DNA of 64,000 bases from JACCVL01 sp963695375 (GTDB lineage: Bacteria > Actinomycetota > Actinomycetes > Propionibacteriales > Nocardioidaceae): positions 248,001 to 312,000 of the forward strand of contig OY968767.1 in assembly GCA_963695375.1 (NCBI GenBank), in the 5' to 3' direction. A model generated the notes under the pieces. The model saw nothing but the letters and a program-made list of their open reading frames with translations. It was not told the DNA's origin and searched no databases. Shown piece after piece: positions 1-10,340 of this stretch. The position numbers and the translations under genes are program-made. How positions within the stretch are numbered: the first letter of the stretch is position 1; each line of letters opens with the position of its first letter.

Positions 1-768
1 CAGTCCGAGCGCGGCCGCGGCCGAACCGGTCGCCGGGTCCTCGGTGATCCCGACGTCGGGGCAGAACACCCGCGCGTGCACCTGCACGGCGGCACCTGCG
101 GCGTCACCTGCAGCGACACCTGCAGCAGCACCTGCAGCGGCACCGTGCCGGCGATAGGCGCACACGCACAGGCCGCCGATCGGGTCGGGTCCGGTGCCGC
201 GGACCCGCCACCCGGCGGCCGGCGGCCGGGCTCGAGCCACCGCGTCCGGGCGCACCCGCAGCACCGCCCAGCCCAGGCCGCACCCGGCCTCGTAGGCCGG
301 CTGCTCCGCGTCCTCGTCGGCGAGCCCGACCGCGGCCACCAGCTGGTCGGTGTCGTCCCGGCGGCCCACGAACGAGGGCGGCGCCGCCAGCTCGGCACCA
401 CCGTCCCGCACCGTCACCGCCACCGGGCCGCTGCCGCCGTGCTGCACCACCTCGTCGGCATCGAGGGCTGACATCCGGCGGAGCAGCCAGGCGGTTCCCA
501 GGGTCGGGTGGCCGGCGAACGGGATCTCCTCCGCCGGGGTGAAGATCCGCACGTCGTATGCCGCCGCACCGGGCCGGACCGTGGGAAACGTGGTCTCGGA
601 CAGGTTGAACTCGCGCGCCAACGCCTGCAGCTGGCCGGTCGAGAGCCCGGCCGCGCCGTGCACCACGGCGAGCGGGTTGCCGGCGTAGGCCCGGTCGGTG
701 AAGACGTCGACGACGTCGTAGTCGAGCCGGTCGTCGAGCCGGTCGTCGAGCCGGTCGGGGCCTGCCAC
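1..768 (-). CDS. PhzF-family isomerase (3' end cut by window)
   Basis: This is a PhzF-like epimerase/isomerase (diaminopimelate-epimerase fold); the physiological substrate of most members is unknown. Visible motifs are the N-terminal VDVFTDRAYAGNPLAVV, the central FTPAEEIPFAGHPTLGTAW and the C-terminal EDPATGSAA. About 256 codons are present and the end lies beyond base 1. The GTG at 768 is 4 bases after the stop of the upstream MFS gene, so the two are probably co-transcribed. Two odd low-complexity stretches are encoded by 12-base tandem repeats: DRLD x3 right after the start and (AAGx)4 in the middle. The family call is firm; the function is open. Confidence 0.85.
   Translation of the reverse strand, partial: MAGPDRLDDRLDDRLDYDVVDVFTDRAYAGNPLAVVHGAAGLSTGQLQALAREFNLSETTFPTVRPGAAAYDVRIFTPAEEIPFAGHPTLGTAWLLRRMSALDADEVVQHGGSGPVAVTVRDGGAELAAPPSFVGRRDDTDQLVAAVGLADEDAEQPAYEAGCGLGWAVLRVRPDAVARARPPAAGWRVRGTGPDPIGGLCVCAYRRHGAAAGAAAGVAAGDAAGAAVQVHARVFCPDVGITEDPATGSAAAALGL
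93..140. repeat. 12-bp tandem repeat inside phzF-like gene
   Basis: Four imperfect copies of CACCTGCAGCGN lie at 93-104, 105-116, 117-128 and 129-140. On the minus strand they encode an Ala/Gly-rich AAGA-AAGV-AAGD-AAGA insertion that is not part of the PhzF core. Confidence 0.85.
721..756. repeat. 12-bp tandem repeat at phzF-like N-terminus
   Basis: Three exact copies of GTCGAGCCGGTC at 721-732, 733-744 and 745-756 encode DRLD-DRLD-DRLD at the N-terminus of the minus-strand PhzF-like protein. Confidence 0.9.
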
Positions 769-772
769 GCGG

Positions 773-2308
773 TCAGCCGCTGAACAGGTCGACGGCCGTG
801 GTCAGCGTCATGAAGACGCCGTAGCCGAGCGGGATCGCGATCAGCACCCACGCGACCGGCAGCATCCAACGCGGCAGCGACGACCCGGCACCGGACTGGC
901 CGTAGCCGGGCCGGGCGGTGCGCCGGCCCGCCTCGACCGTCGCGTCGTCCTCGTGCCAGCGCTCCGCCACCGGCCGGATCGCCAGGTTCGCGACGAACCC
1001 CACCGCCAGCACTCCCACCATCGTGAGCAACGCCGGGCGGTAGGCCTCGGCGGTGAGGGTGCCCGGTTCGCCCTGCGCGTCCAGGAAGCCGTTGACGATC
1101 AGCGGTCCGGCGACGCCGGCGGCCGACCAGGCGGTCAGCAGCCGCCCGTGCACCGCCCCGACCTGGAAGGTCCCGAAGAGGTCCTTCAGATACGCCGGGA
1201 CGGTGGCGAAGCCGCCGCCGTAGAACGAGAGGATCACCGCCGCCAGCGCGACGAACAGGGCGACGCTGCTGCTGCCGAACAGCGCCAGCAGCACGTACGC
1301 GACCATCCCGACCCCGAGGTACATCACGTACGTCGGCTTCCGACCGATCACGTCCGACGTGGACGACCAGACGAATCGGCCGGTCATGTTGGCGAGCGAC
1401 AGCACGCCGACGAAGCCGGCGGCCGCGGCGGCCGCCACCGAGGTCGAGCCGCCCTCCCGGAAGAAGTCGCTGATCATGGGCGCGGCCTGCTCCAGGATGC
1501 CGATGCCCGCGGTGACGTTGCAGAACAACACCGTCCACAGCAACCAGAACTGCGGGGTCCGGGTGCTGTTCGCGGCCGACACGTGCCCGGTGGACACCAG
1601 CGCCCTGCTCTTGACCTGCTCGGGGTCGAACCCCGCCGGGAGCCAGTCGTCGGCGGGCACCCGGACCAGGGCGGCGCCGGCCAGCATGACCAGCAGGTAG
1701 CCCACGCCGAGGGTGACGAACAGGCTGGCGACCCCGGCGCCGTCGTCGCCGTAGACCTCGAGCAGCCTGCTCTGCAGCGGGCTGGCGATCAGCGCACCGC
1801 CGCCGAAGCCCATGATCGCCATCCCGGTCGCCAGCCCGGGCCGGTCGGGGAACCACTTGATCAGCGTCGACACCGGCGAGATGTAGCCGATCCCGAGGCC
1901 GATGCCGCCGATCACGCCGTAGCCGAGGTACAGCAGCCACAGCTGGCTGGTGGCGATGCCGACCGCCCCCACCAGGAAGCCCGCCGACCAGCACAGCGCC
2001 GCCGCCACCATCGCCCGGCGCGGCCCACCGTCGTCCACCCAGGTGCCCAGGACCGCGGCGGCCAGGCCCAGCATGACGATCGCGACGGAGAACACGACCC
2101 CGATGGCCGTGAGCGAGCTGCCGAAGTGCTCGACCAGCGGGGTCTTGTAGACGCTGCTGGCGTAGACCTGTCCGATGCACAGGTGGATCGCGAGCGCCGC
2201 CGGCGGGATCAGCCACCGGTTGAACCCCGGTCCGGCCACCGTTCGTTCACGCGACAGCCACCCTCCCCGGCGGTTGGTGGTCGTCGTCTGGTCGGCGAGC
2301 TGTGCCAT
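773..2308 (-). CDS. MFS transporter, oxalate/formate-antiporter-like (OFA) family
   Basis: A 511-residue integral membrane carrier with about 12 hydrophobic segments in two bundles. The N-terminal part (YASSVYKTPL, then the WVDDGGPRRAM loop) and the second-half loop GRFVWSSTSDVIGRKPTY are typical of OFA-type MFS proteins, which exchange small carboxylates. Substrate cannot be read from sequence. The start is the ATG at 2308 (MAQLADQ), with AGGA about 9 bases upstream; an earlier in-frame ATG at 2377 would add a non-hydrophobic 23-residue leader lacking a Shine-Dalgarno match. The phzF-like gene follows after 4 bases. Confidence 0.85.
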   Translation of the reverse strand: MAQLADQTTTTNRRGGWLSRERTVAGPGFNRWLIPPAALAIHLCIGQVYASSVYKTPLVEHFGSSLTAIGVVFSVAIVMLGLAAAVLGTWVDDGGPRRAMVAAALCWSAGFLVGAVGIATSQLWLLYLGYGVIGGIGLGIGYISPVSTLIKWFPDRPGLATGMAIMGFGGGALIASPLQSRLLEVYGDDGAGVASLFVTLGVGYLLVMLAGAALVRVPADDWLPAGFDPEQVKSRALVSTGHVSAANSTRTPQFWLLWTVLFCNVTAGIGILEQAAPMISDFFREGGSTSVAAAAAAGFVGVLSLANMTGRFVWSSTSDVIGRKPTYVMYLGVGMVAYVLLALFGSSSVALFVALAAVILSFYGGGFATVPAYLKDLFGTFQVGAVHGRLLTAWSAAGVAGPLIVNGFLDAQGEPGTLTAEAYRPALLTMVGVLAVGFVANLAIRPVAERWHEDDATVEAGRRTARPGYGQSGAGSSLPRWMLPVAWVLIAIPLGYGVFMTLTTAVDLFSG

Positions 2309-2406
2309 AGCGGGACATCCTGCCCCCGGTGCGGGGTGTCCGCCATCGCACCGGGCGGTCGCTCCGACGCTCCGCATGGCGAACCGACGGGCGACCCGGC
2401 CGCAGG

Positions 2407-2412
2407 TAGCCT
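2407..2412 (+). promoter_or_regulatory. -10 box TAGCCT of a leaderless promoter
   Basis: TAGCCT is followed by 8 bases and the GTG start at 2421. No Shine-Dalgarno sequence is present, so the mRNA probably starts at or next to the start codon. Confidence 0.5.
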
Positions 2413-2420
2413 GAGCGCTC

Positions 2421-3680
2421 GTGAGCGGCGCACCGAACCGGGTCTACGTAGCGCGCCTTGCCGGACTCCCCGTCTTCGATCCTCGAGGCGACCAGGTCGG
2501 GAAGGTGCGCGACATCGTGGTCGCGCTGCGCGGTCAGACGACCGCCAGCGTCCGTCCCCGCGTGGTCGCCCTGGTGGTCGAGGTCTTCGGCCGGCGCAAG
2601 GTGTTCCTGCCGCTGACCCGGGTGACGTCGATCGACGCCGGGCACGTCATCACCACGGGCGTGGTGAACATGCGCCGGTTCGAGCAACGGCCCGGCGAGA
2701 CCCTGGTGCTGGCCGAGTTGCTCGACCGGGCGGTCACCGTGCGGGACAGCGGCATCAGCGGAGCGGTCTTCGACGTGGCGATGGAGCGCGACCGCAATCG
2801 CGACTGGTCGCTGGTCAAGGTGGCGCTGCGCGAGGGGTCGCACCGCTTCGGGCGCAAGGGTCAGGAGCACATCGTCGACGTCTCCGACGTGATCGGCCTG
2901 GTCGAGGAGCACACCGACCAGGGCGCGACCAACCTGCTCGCGACGCTGCACACGCTGCGCGCGGCGGACCTCGCCGACGTGCTGCACGGGCTCGGACCGA
3001 AGCGCCGCAGCGAGATCGCCGCCGCCCTCGACGACGAGCGGTTGGCCGACGTCCTGGAGGAGCTGCCGGAGGAGGACCAGGTCGAGATCCTCGGCGCACT
3101 CGACAACGAACGGGCCGCCGACGTGCTGGAGGAGATGTCGCCGGACGACGCCGCCGATCTGATCGCCGAGCTGCCCGACGAGGTGGCCGAGCACCTGCTC
3201 ACGTTGATGGAGCCCGAGGACGCGGAGGACGTCCGCCGGCTGCTCAGCTACGAGGAGGGCACCGCCGGCGGCATGATGACCAGCGAGCCGGTGATCCTGC
3301 CGCCGGACGCCACGATCGCCGACGCGCTCGCGCTGGTCCGCGAACCCGCCCTCACCCCGTCCCTGGCGGCGATGGTCTTCGTCTGCCGGCCGCCGCTGGA
3401 GACGCCGACCGGACGTTTCCTCGGAGTCGCGCACATCCAGCGACTGCTCCGCGAGCCGCCGTCCACCCTGGTCAGCGCGGTGACCGACACCGACATCGTG
3501 CCGCTGCGCCCGGAGTCGTCGCTGGAGGAGGTCACCCGGCTGCTGGCGGCGTACAACATGGTGGCCAGCCCGGTCGTCGACGATGCCCAGCACCTGATCG
3601 GCGTCGTCACCGTCGACGACGTGCTCGACCACCTGCTCCCCCAAGGCTGGCGCGAGGGAGGTGCCACCCGTGGCGCGTGA
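2421..3680 (+). CDS. MgtE N-domain/CBS-pair protein without membrane part
   Basis: A 419-residue soluble protein. Residues 1-165 form PRC-barrel-like segments (VFDPRGDQVGKVRDIVV; DSGISGAVFDVAMERD). Residues about 175-275 match the MgtE intracellular N domain, an acidic helical superhelix (LHTLRAADLADVLHGL; LDDERLADVLEELP). A CBS pair follows (TAGGMMTSEPVILPPDATI; VASPVVDDAQHLIGVVTVDDV). The Mg2+ channel domain of MgtE is absent, so this is a cytoplasmic magnesium- or nucleotide-sensing candidate, not a transporter. It overlaps the DUF1003 membrane gene by 11 bases and may act with it (inference). A similar pair occurs in mycobacteria near mrp. Confidence 0.85.
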   Translation: MSGAPNRVYVARLAGLPVFDPRGDQVGKVRDIVVALRGQTTASVRPRVVALVVEVFGRRKVFLPLTRVTSIDAGHVITTGVVNMRRFEQRPGETLVLAELLDRAVTVRDSGISGAVFDVAMERDRNRDWSLVKVALREGSHRFGRKGQEHIVDVSDVIGLVEEHTDQGATNLLATLHTLRAADLADVLHGLGPKRRSEIAAALDDERLADVLEELPEEDQVEILGALDNERAADVLEEMSPDDAADLIAELPDEVAEHLLTLMEPEDAEDVRRLLSYEEGTAGGMMTSEPVILPPDATIADALALVREPALTPSLAAMVFVCRPPLETPTGRFLGVAHIQRLLREPPSTLVSAVTDTDIVPLRPESSLEEVTRLLAAYNMVASPVVDDAQHLIGVVTVDDVLDHLLPQGWREGGATRGA

Positions 3681-4206
3681 GGACCGGCGGCCGAGGCTCG
3701 ACTCCCCGATCGAGGCACGGCGGCCGCTGGTACGCCGGCCGGCCTACGACCCCGACGTGTTCGGTCAGCTGTCCGAGCGGGTGGCCCGCTTCATCGGCAC
3801 CGGGCGGTTCCTCGTCTACATGACGGTGGTGATCGTGGTCTGGGTGGTGTGGAACGTCCCCTTCGGCCCGGACCGGCCGCGTTTCGACACCTACCCGTTC
3901 ATCTTCCTCACCCTGGTCCTCTCGCTCCAGGCGTCCTACGCCGCGCCGCTGATCCTGCTGGCGCAGAACCGACAGGAGGCGAGGGACCGGGTCAACCTGG
4001 ACCAGGACCGGGACGCCAACGCCCGGGCACACGCCGACATGGACTTCCTCTCCCGAGAGGTCGCCAGCCTGCGGATGGCGATCGGCGAGGTCGCCACCCG
4101 GGACTACCTGCGCTCGGAGCTTCGCGCGCTGCTCAGCGACCTCCAACAGCGGACCGGCGAGCCCCCCGAGCCGGGCGGGGAGCCCGGTAGCGGCAGCGAC
4201 CCGTAA
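3670..4206 (+). CDS. DUF1003 membrane protein
   Basis: A 178-residue protein with two transmembrane helices at about 40-60 (YMTVVIVVWVVWNV) and 75-97 (FIFLTLVLSLQASYAAPLILL), followed by the DUF1003 signature AQNRQEARDRVNLDQDRDAN and a C-terminal coiled region (DMDFLSREVASLRMAIGEVA). The function of the family is unknown. I start it at GTG 3670 because GGAGG sits 8 bases upstream; GTG 3661 is also in frame but lies inside that Shine-Dalgarno site. It is translationally coupled to the MgtE-N/CBS gene. Its TAA stop is also the first half of the -10 box of mrp. Confidence 0.85.
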   Translation: MAREDRRPRLDSPIEARRPLVRRPAYDPDVFGQLSERVARFIGTGRFLVYMTVVIVVWVVWNVPFGPDRPRFDTYPFIFLTLVLSLQASYAAPLILLAQNRQEARDRVNLDQDRDANARAHADMDFLSREVASLRMAIGEVATRDYLRSELRALLSDLQQRTGEPPEPGGEPGSGSDP

Positions 4207-4209
4207 CAT
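4204..4209 (+). promoter_or_regulatory. -10 box TAACAT of leaderless mrp promoter
   Basis: TAACAT includes the TAA stop of the DUF1003 gene and is followed by exactly 7 bases and the mrp ATG at 4217. No Shine-Dalgarno sequence is present. Confidence 0.6.
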
Positions 4210-4216
4210 CGACAGC

Positions 4217-5380
4217 ATGCCTACGACCACGTCCACACCGGTGCAGGAGGACGCGGTCCGCGCTGCTCTGGCCACCGTGCAGGACCCCGAGATCAAGCGC
4301 CCGATCACCGAGCTCGGCATGCTCGACGACGTCCGGATCGCCGCCGGCGGCGTCGTCCACGTCCGCATCCTGCTCACCGTGTCCGGCTGCCCGCTCAAGG
4401 AGACTCTGACCCGGGACACCCAGCAGGCGGTCGGCCGGGTCGCCGGCGTCCGGGAGGTCGAGGTCGAGCTCGGCGTGATGAGCGACGAGCAGCGCCAGGG
4501 GCTGCGGGAGCAGCTCAAGGGGGGCGCACCCAGCCGGGACATCCCGTTCGCCAAACCGGAGTCGCTGACGCGGGTGCTGGCGGTCGCCTCCGGCAAGGGC
4601 GGGGTGGGCAAGTCCTCGGTGACGGTCAACCTGGCGGTCGCGATGGCCCGCAGCGGACTGGCGGTCGGCGTCGTGGACGCCGACGTCTACGGCCACTCCG
4701 TGCCCGACATGCTGGGCATCGGCGATCGCCGGCCCACCCAGGTCGAGGACATGATCATGCCGGTGGAGGCGCACGGGGTGCGGGCGATCAGCATCGGGAT
4801 GCTGAAGCCGCGCCGCGACCAGGTGGTCGCCTGGCGGGGTCCGATGCTGGACCGCGCGCTGGTGCAGATGCTGAGCGACGTGTTCTGGGGTGACCTGGAC
4901 GTGCTCTTGCTCGACCTGCCACCGGGGACCGGCGACGTCGCGATCTCGCTCGGACAGCATCTCGCCAACGCCGAGGTCTTGGTGGTCACGACCCCGCAGC
5001 AGGCCGCCGCGGACGTGGCCGAGCGGGCCGGCACGATGGCCTCGATGATGCACCAGCGGGTCGGCGGCGTGGTCGAGAACATGTCCTACCTGCCGTGCCC
5101 GCACTGCGGGCCGGAGCACAAGCTCGAGATCTTCGGCCGGGGCGGTGGTGAGCGGGTGGCGGCAACGCTGGCGGAGCGCTTCGGGCACGATGTGCCGCTG
5201 CTCGGGCGGGTGCCACTGGACGCCCGGCTGCGGGCAGGTGGCGACGACGGGGTGCCGCTGGTGCTCACCGATCCCGACGCGCCGGCCGCGGAGGAGCTCG
5301 CCGGCGTGGCCCGCCGGTTGACCAGCCGGGCCCGCGGGCTGGCCGGGATGCAGCTCGGGCTCAGCCCCTCCGGACGCTGA
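4217..5380 (+). CDS. mrp: Mrp/NBP35-family Fe-S cluster carrier ATPase
   Basis: A 387-residue P-loop ATPase that carries and transfers [4Fe-4S] clusters in the cytosol. The N-terminal MIP18/DUF59 domain (about 10-90) contains LTVSGCPLKETL. The deviant Walker A ASGKGGVGKSS is at about 128-138, followed by VDADVYGHSVPDML, DLPPGTGDVAISLGQ and the cluster-binding CPHC after VVENMSYLP. All hallmarks are intact. It probably has its own leaderless promoter and lies upstream of tatB, with a 28-base gap. Confidence 0.95.
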   Translation: MPTTTSTPVQEDAVRAALATVQDPEIKRPITELGMLDDVRIAAGGVVHVRILLTVSGCPLKETLTRDTQQAVGRVAGVREVEVELGVMSDEQRQGLREQLKGGAPSRDIPFAKPESLTRVLAVASGKGGVGKSSVTVNLAVAMARSGLAVGVVDADVYGHSVPDMLGIGDRRPTQVEDMIMPVEAHGVRAISIGMLKPRRDQVVAWRGPMLDRALVQMLSDVFWGDLDVLLLDLPPGTGDVAISLGQHLANAEVLVVTTPQQAAADVAERAGTMASMMHQRVGGVVENMSYLPCPHCGPEHKLEIFGRGGGERVAATLAERFGHDVPLLGRVPLDARLRAGGDDGVPLVLTDPDAPAAEELAGVARRLTSRARGLAGMQLGLSPSGR

Positions 5381-5408
5381 GCGACTCGAGCGACGGGCGG
5401 GGCACGAC

Positions 5409-5741
5409 ATGATGGGCATGGGGTGGCCGGAGCTCTTGCTCATCGGCATCGTGGCGGTGTTCCTCTTCGGCCCGGAGAAGCTGCCACACCTGGCCAAGCA
5501 GGCCGGTGGCTTCCTGCGCACGGTGCGGCAGATGGTGGACAACGCCCGCGGCGACCTGGCCGACGAGCTGGGCGAGGACTTCCGGGACCTGAAGCTGCGC
5601 GACCTCGACCCGCGCGAGGTGGTCCGGCGCAACATCATCGCGGCGATGGAGGACGACGACTCCGCCAAGGCCGAGCCGCCGCCCGGCCGTCGCCCGCTGC
5701 GCTACGGCGAGCGGCCGCCGTTCGACGCGGAAGCGACCTAG
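5409..5741 (+). CDS. tatB: Sec-independent protein translocase subunit TatB
   Basis: A 110-residue single-span protein. The short N-terminal helix WPELLLIGIVAVFLFGPEKLP with the Gly-Pro hinge, then the amphipathic helix (HLAKQAGGFLRTVRQMVDNA) and a charged tail, are the TatA/B layout; the acidic Glu in the membrane segment and the longer tail favour TatB. It forms the signal-recognising TatBC complex. Several lipoproteins in this window carry twin-arginine signals. In mycobacteria tatB is the last gene of sigE-rseA-htrA-tatB; here it is on the opposite strand, with a UvrA-like gene between. Start codon could be ATG 5409 or 5412. Confidence 0.9.
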   Translation: MMGMGWPELLLIGIVAVFLFGPEKLPHLAKQAGGFLRTVRQMVDNARGDLADELGEDFRDLKLRDLDPREVVRRNIIAAMEDDDSAKAEPPPGRRPLRYGERPPFDAEAT

Positions 5742-5787
5742 TCGACCGAGAGCGCCGAGACCGCCCCGCCTCCCGACAGGAGACTCG

Positions 5788-8177
<2,390 letters not shown>

Positions 8178-8181
<4 letters not shown>

Positions 8182-8196
8182 CCGGGCGGCGGTCAG
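8178..8196. terminator. Stop-codon hairpin between uvrA-like gene and htrA
   Basis: CTGACCG (8178-8184) and CGGTCAG (8190-8196) form a perfect 7-bp stem with a 5-base loop. The uvrA-like TGA stop is inside the stem, and the convergent htrA ends 15 bases further on. It has no U-tract, as is common in actinobacterial terminators. Confidence 0.45.
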
Positions 8197-8210
8197 GTGC
8201 CGGCCGGGCA

Positions 8211-9560
8211 CTAGCCGCGCTGCTGACCGAGGACGATGTCCGCACTGCCCCGATCACCGTCGCGTACGTACTGCACGCTGATGGTGTCACCGGGGGCGCG
8301 GGACCGGATGGCCACGATCAGCTCGAGCCCGTCGGCGACCGGTCGGCCGTCCACGGTGACGATGCGGTCCCCGTCCTCCAGCCCCGCGTCGGCGGCCGGG
8401 CTGTCGTCCTCGACGCTCTCCAGCACCGCCCCGCTGTCCCCGCCGGTGGCGACGGAGGCACCGATCACCGGGTAGACCGCCACGCCGGTGCGGATCAGCT
8501 GCTCGGCCGTCACCCGCACCTGGTCGATCGGGATCGCGAAGCCGACGCCGATGTTCCCGGCCTGGCCGCCGAACGAGCCGCCGACGGTGGCGATCGCCGA
8601 GTTGACGCCGACCACGCGGCCGCGCAGGTCGACCAGCGGTCCGCCGGAGTTGCCCGGGTTGATCGCCGCGTCGGTCTGGATCGCGTTGATGTAGGACGCC
8701 TCCCCGCTGCCGCCGGCCGTGACCGGGCGGTCCAGCGCGCTGACGATGCCCGAGGTCACCGTGCTCGTCAGGCCGAGCGGAGAGCCGAACGCGACGACGG
8801 GCTGCCCGACCCGCAGCGCCGAGGACGAGCCGAGCCGGGCCACCCGCAGCCCCTCCGGCTCGGTCTCGAGGACGGCGAGGTCGTAGGCCTGCGAGAAGCC
8901 GATCAGGTCGGCCGCCCGCTCCCGCCCGTCCGGCAGCACCACCGAGATCTTCCCGTCGGTCTCGGCGCTCTGGACCACGTGCGCGTTGGTCACGACGTGG
9001 CCGTCGGTGTCCAGCACGAAGCCGGAGCCGGTGCCGCCGCGCTGCCCGTTGACGACGCGGACCTGCACCACGCTCGGCAGCAGCCGGTCCGCCACCTTGG
9101 CGACGCTGGTGTTGTCCGCGGGGAGCGGGGCCGGGTCGGAGTCCAGCGGCGCGGTCGTGCGGACCCCGAGCCGGCCGTCGTCGCCCCCGAATCCGGCCAG
9201 CGCCGCGACCGTGCCCAGCACACCGCCGACCAGGCCGACCACCAGTGCCACCGCGATCAGGCCGAACCAGGGGACGCCCGGAGCACGCGGTGGTGACGCG
9301 TACCCCGGCACCGGATGGGGCACCGCCGTCGGCTGCCAGGGGGGCGGCGCGGCTGGTCCGCTCGGTCCCGCGTGCCCGGCATGCGCCTCGCCCGGCGGCG
9401 CCGAACCGTGCCAGCCCGGCGACCCCCACCCCGGGTACGCCGGGGGCCGCGACACCGGCGCCGGGGTCGACGGTGGCGACCGGAGGGACCGGAGCCGGGA
9501 CCGGAGCCGGGACCGGCTCGGTCGGGTCCACCGCACTCCCACCCGGCGCCGTCGCAGCAC
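8211..9560 (-). CDS. htrA: HtrA-like membrane serine protease with PDZ domain (N-terminal frame interrupted)
   Basis: This frame encodes the proline-rich linker, one transmembrane helix (FGLIAVALVVGLVGGVLGTV), the trypsin-like domain and a C-terminal PDZ domain. The catalytic triad is visible: His in TNAHVVQ, Asp in AYDLAVLE, Ser in NPGNSGGPLVD. It degrades or refolds envelope proteins under stress and belongs to the SigE unit. The first 30 residues from ATG 9560 are Arg-rich and implausible. The expected cytoplasmic N-terminus is encoded one base out of frame at 9804-9440, so either a single-base indel or a real frameshift separates the two parts. The shift lies in or near a 12-base repeat at 9485-9519. 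Confidence 0.85.
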   Translation of the reverse strand: MLRRRRVGVRWTRPSRSRLRSRLRSLRSPPSTPAPVSRPPAYPGWGSPGWHGSAPPGEAHAGHAGPSGPAAPPPWQPTAVPHPVPGYASPPRAPGVPWFGLIAVALVVGLVGGVLGTVAALAGFGGDDGRLGVRTTAPLDSDPAPLPADNTSVAKVADRLLPSVVQVRVVNGQRGGTGSGFVLDTDGHVVTNAHVVQSAETDGKISVVLPDGRERAADLIGFSQAYDLAVLETEPEGLRVARLGSSSALRVGQPVVAFGSPLGLTSTVTSGIVSALDRPVTAGGSGEASYINAIQTDAAINPGNSGGPLVDLRGRVVGVNSAIATVGGSFGGQAGNIGVGFAIPIDQVRVTAEQLIRTGVAVYPVIGASVATGGDSGAVLESVEDDSPAADAGLEDGDRIVTVDGRPVADGLELIVAIRSRAPGDTISVQYVRDGDRGSADIVLGQQRG

Positions 9561-9804
9561 CCGAGCCGGCGCCGCCCCCGGTCCCCGGCGTCCCCCACCA
9601 GCGGTCCACGGCCGACCGTTCCTCCGGCAGGTCCAGCGGCGTCGTGTCCTCGTCGGTGCCGGGCGGCTGCTGGCGGCCCTCGTCGCTCACGCTCGTCGCT
9701 CCCGGGCCGCGCCGTGCCGGGAAGGCGAGCACGAGGTCAGCGTCGTCTGGGTCATCTGAGGTCGGTGCCGTCTGTCTCGTCGGAGGTCGGTCAGGGTCAA
9801 GCAT
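9440..9804 (-). other. Probable N-terminal coding part of htrA in another frame
   Basis: From ATG 9804 (or GTG 9690, VSDEGRQQ, with GGGAG 9 bases upstream) an acidic, proline-rich reading frame runs for about 120 codons (LDLPEERSAVDRWWGTPGTG), ending in PVPAPVPAPVPP. This is what the cytoplasmic N-terminus of actinobacterial HtrA usually looks like, and it sits where htrA should begin after rseA. It must skip one base (+1) to join the protease frame. I cannot tell a sequencing error from a true mutation or recoding. Confidence 0.6.
9485..9519. repeat. 12-bp repeat at the htrA frame junction
   Basis: Two copies of GGGACCGGAGCC (9485-9496, 9497-9508) plus a partial third. They encode PAPV repeats in the upstream htrA frame and lie where the two htrA frames must be joined. 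Confidence 0.75.
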
Positions 9805-9863
9805 GACTCACTCGCGGATTCGGTGCCGCTCCGACCGCCGACGGCCGGTGCCGCCGCCCCCGC

Positions 9864-10340
9864 TCAGCGGCTGGGCGACCAGCGCACCGCCGTGACCGGC
9901 GCCGTCGCCGGCGATCCCTCCGGGGGCAGGTCCGGCACCCGCTGCACCGACACCTGCTGCGGGTCGCCCGGTAGGCGGGCGGTGGGCGCGCCGACGCCCG
10001 CGGGAGCCAGCCAGGCCACCGCGACCAGACCGGTGCCCACCCCGGCGGCGAGGGCGGTCCCGACCCGGCGCGAGGGACCGGTGCCCGTGGTGCCGCAGCG
10101 GTCGGCGCGCTGCCGGGCGTGCTCGGCCGCGGGGACGGTCAACAGGCTGCTCAGCAGCGCGTCGTCCGGCGACGGTGCCGCTGCCAGCCGGCGGGTGCGT
10201 CGCTTCACCTGGTCGTGCTCGTGGACCAGCGCCGCGCAGCGGTCGCACCCGCCCACGTGCGCGGCGATCCGGTTCGCCTCGGCGTCGCTCAGCTCGGCGT
10301 CCCCCCAGGCGGCCAGCCGGGTGCCGTCCGGGCACCTCAC
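9864..10340 (-). CDS. rseA: Zinc-binding anti-sigma factor (RseA-like)
   Basis: A 158-residue partner of the adjacent ECF sigma factor. The N-terminal ZAS domain has the H-x3-C-x2-C motif (HVGGCDRC, about residues 27-34) that binds zinc and clamps the sigma factor. A weakly hydrophobic stretch near 108-123 (VGTALAAGVGTGLVAVAWLA) may be a membrane segment. The GTG start at 10340 overlaps the sigE stop as GTGA, so translation is coupled and the two proteins are made together. A 59-base spacer precedes the putative htrA ATG. Identity rests on motif and position rather than overall similarity. Confidence 0.85.
   Translation of the reverse strand: MRCPDGTRLAAWGDAELSDAEANRIAAHVGGCDRCAALVHEHDQVKRRTRRLAAAPSPDDALLSSLLTVPAAEHARQRADRCGTTGTGPSRRVGTALAAGVGTGLVAVAWLAPAGVGAPTARLPGDPQQVSVQRVPDLPPEGSPATAPVTAVRWSPSR

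Noticed and set aside
953..3823. Very long plus-strand open frame antisense to the MFS gene and running into the MgtE-N gene
   Set aside because: It is rich in Arg, His, Gln and Gly with no family motif, typical of the frame opposite high-GC genes; the MFS and MgtE-N/CBS proteins explain the DNA.
8197..8211. Second hairpin GTGCC-N5-GGCAC at the end of htrA
   Set aside because: The 5-bp stem is short and overlaps the htrA stop; the neighbouring 7-bp stem at 8178-8196 is the better candidate.
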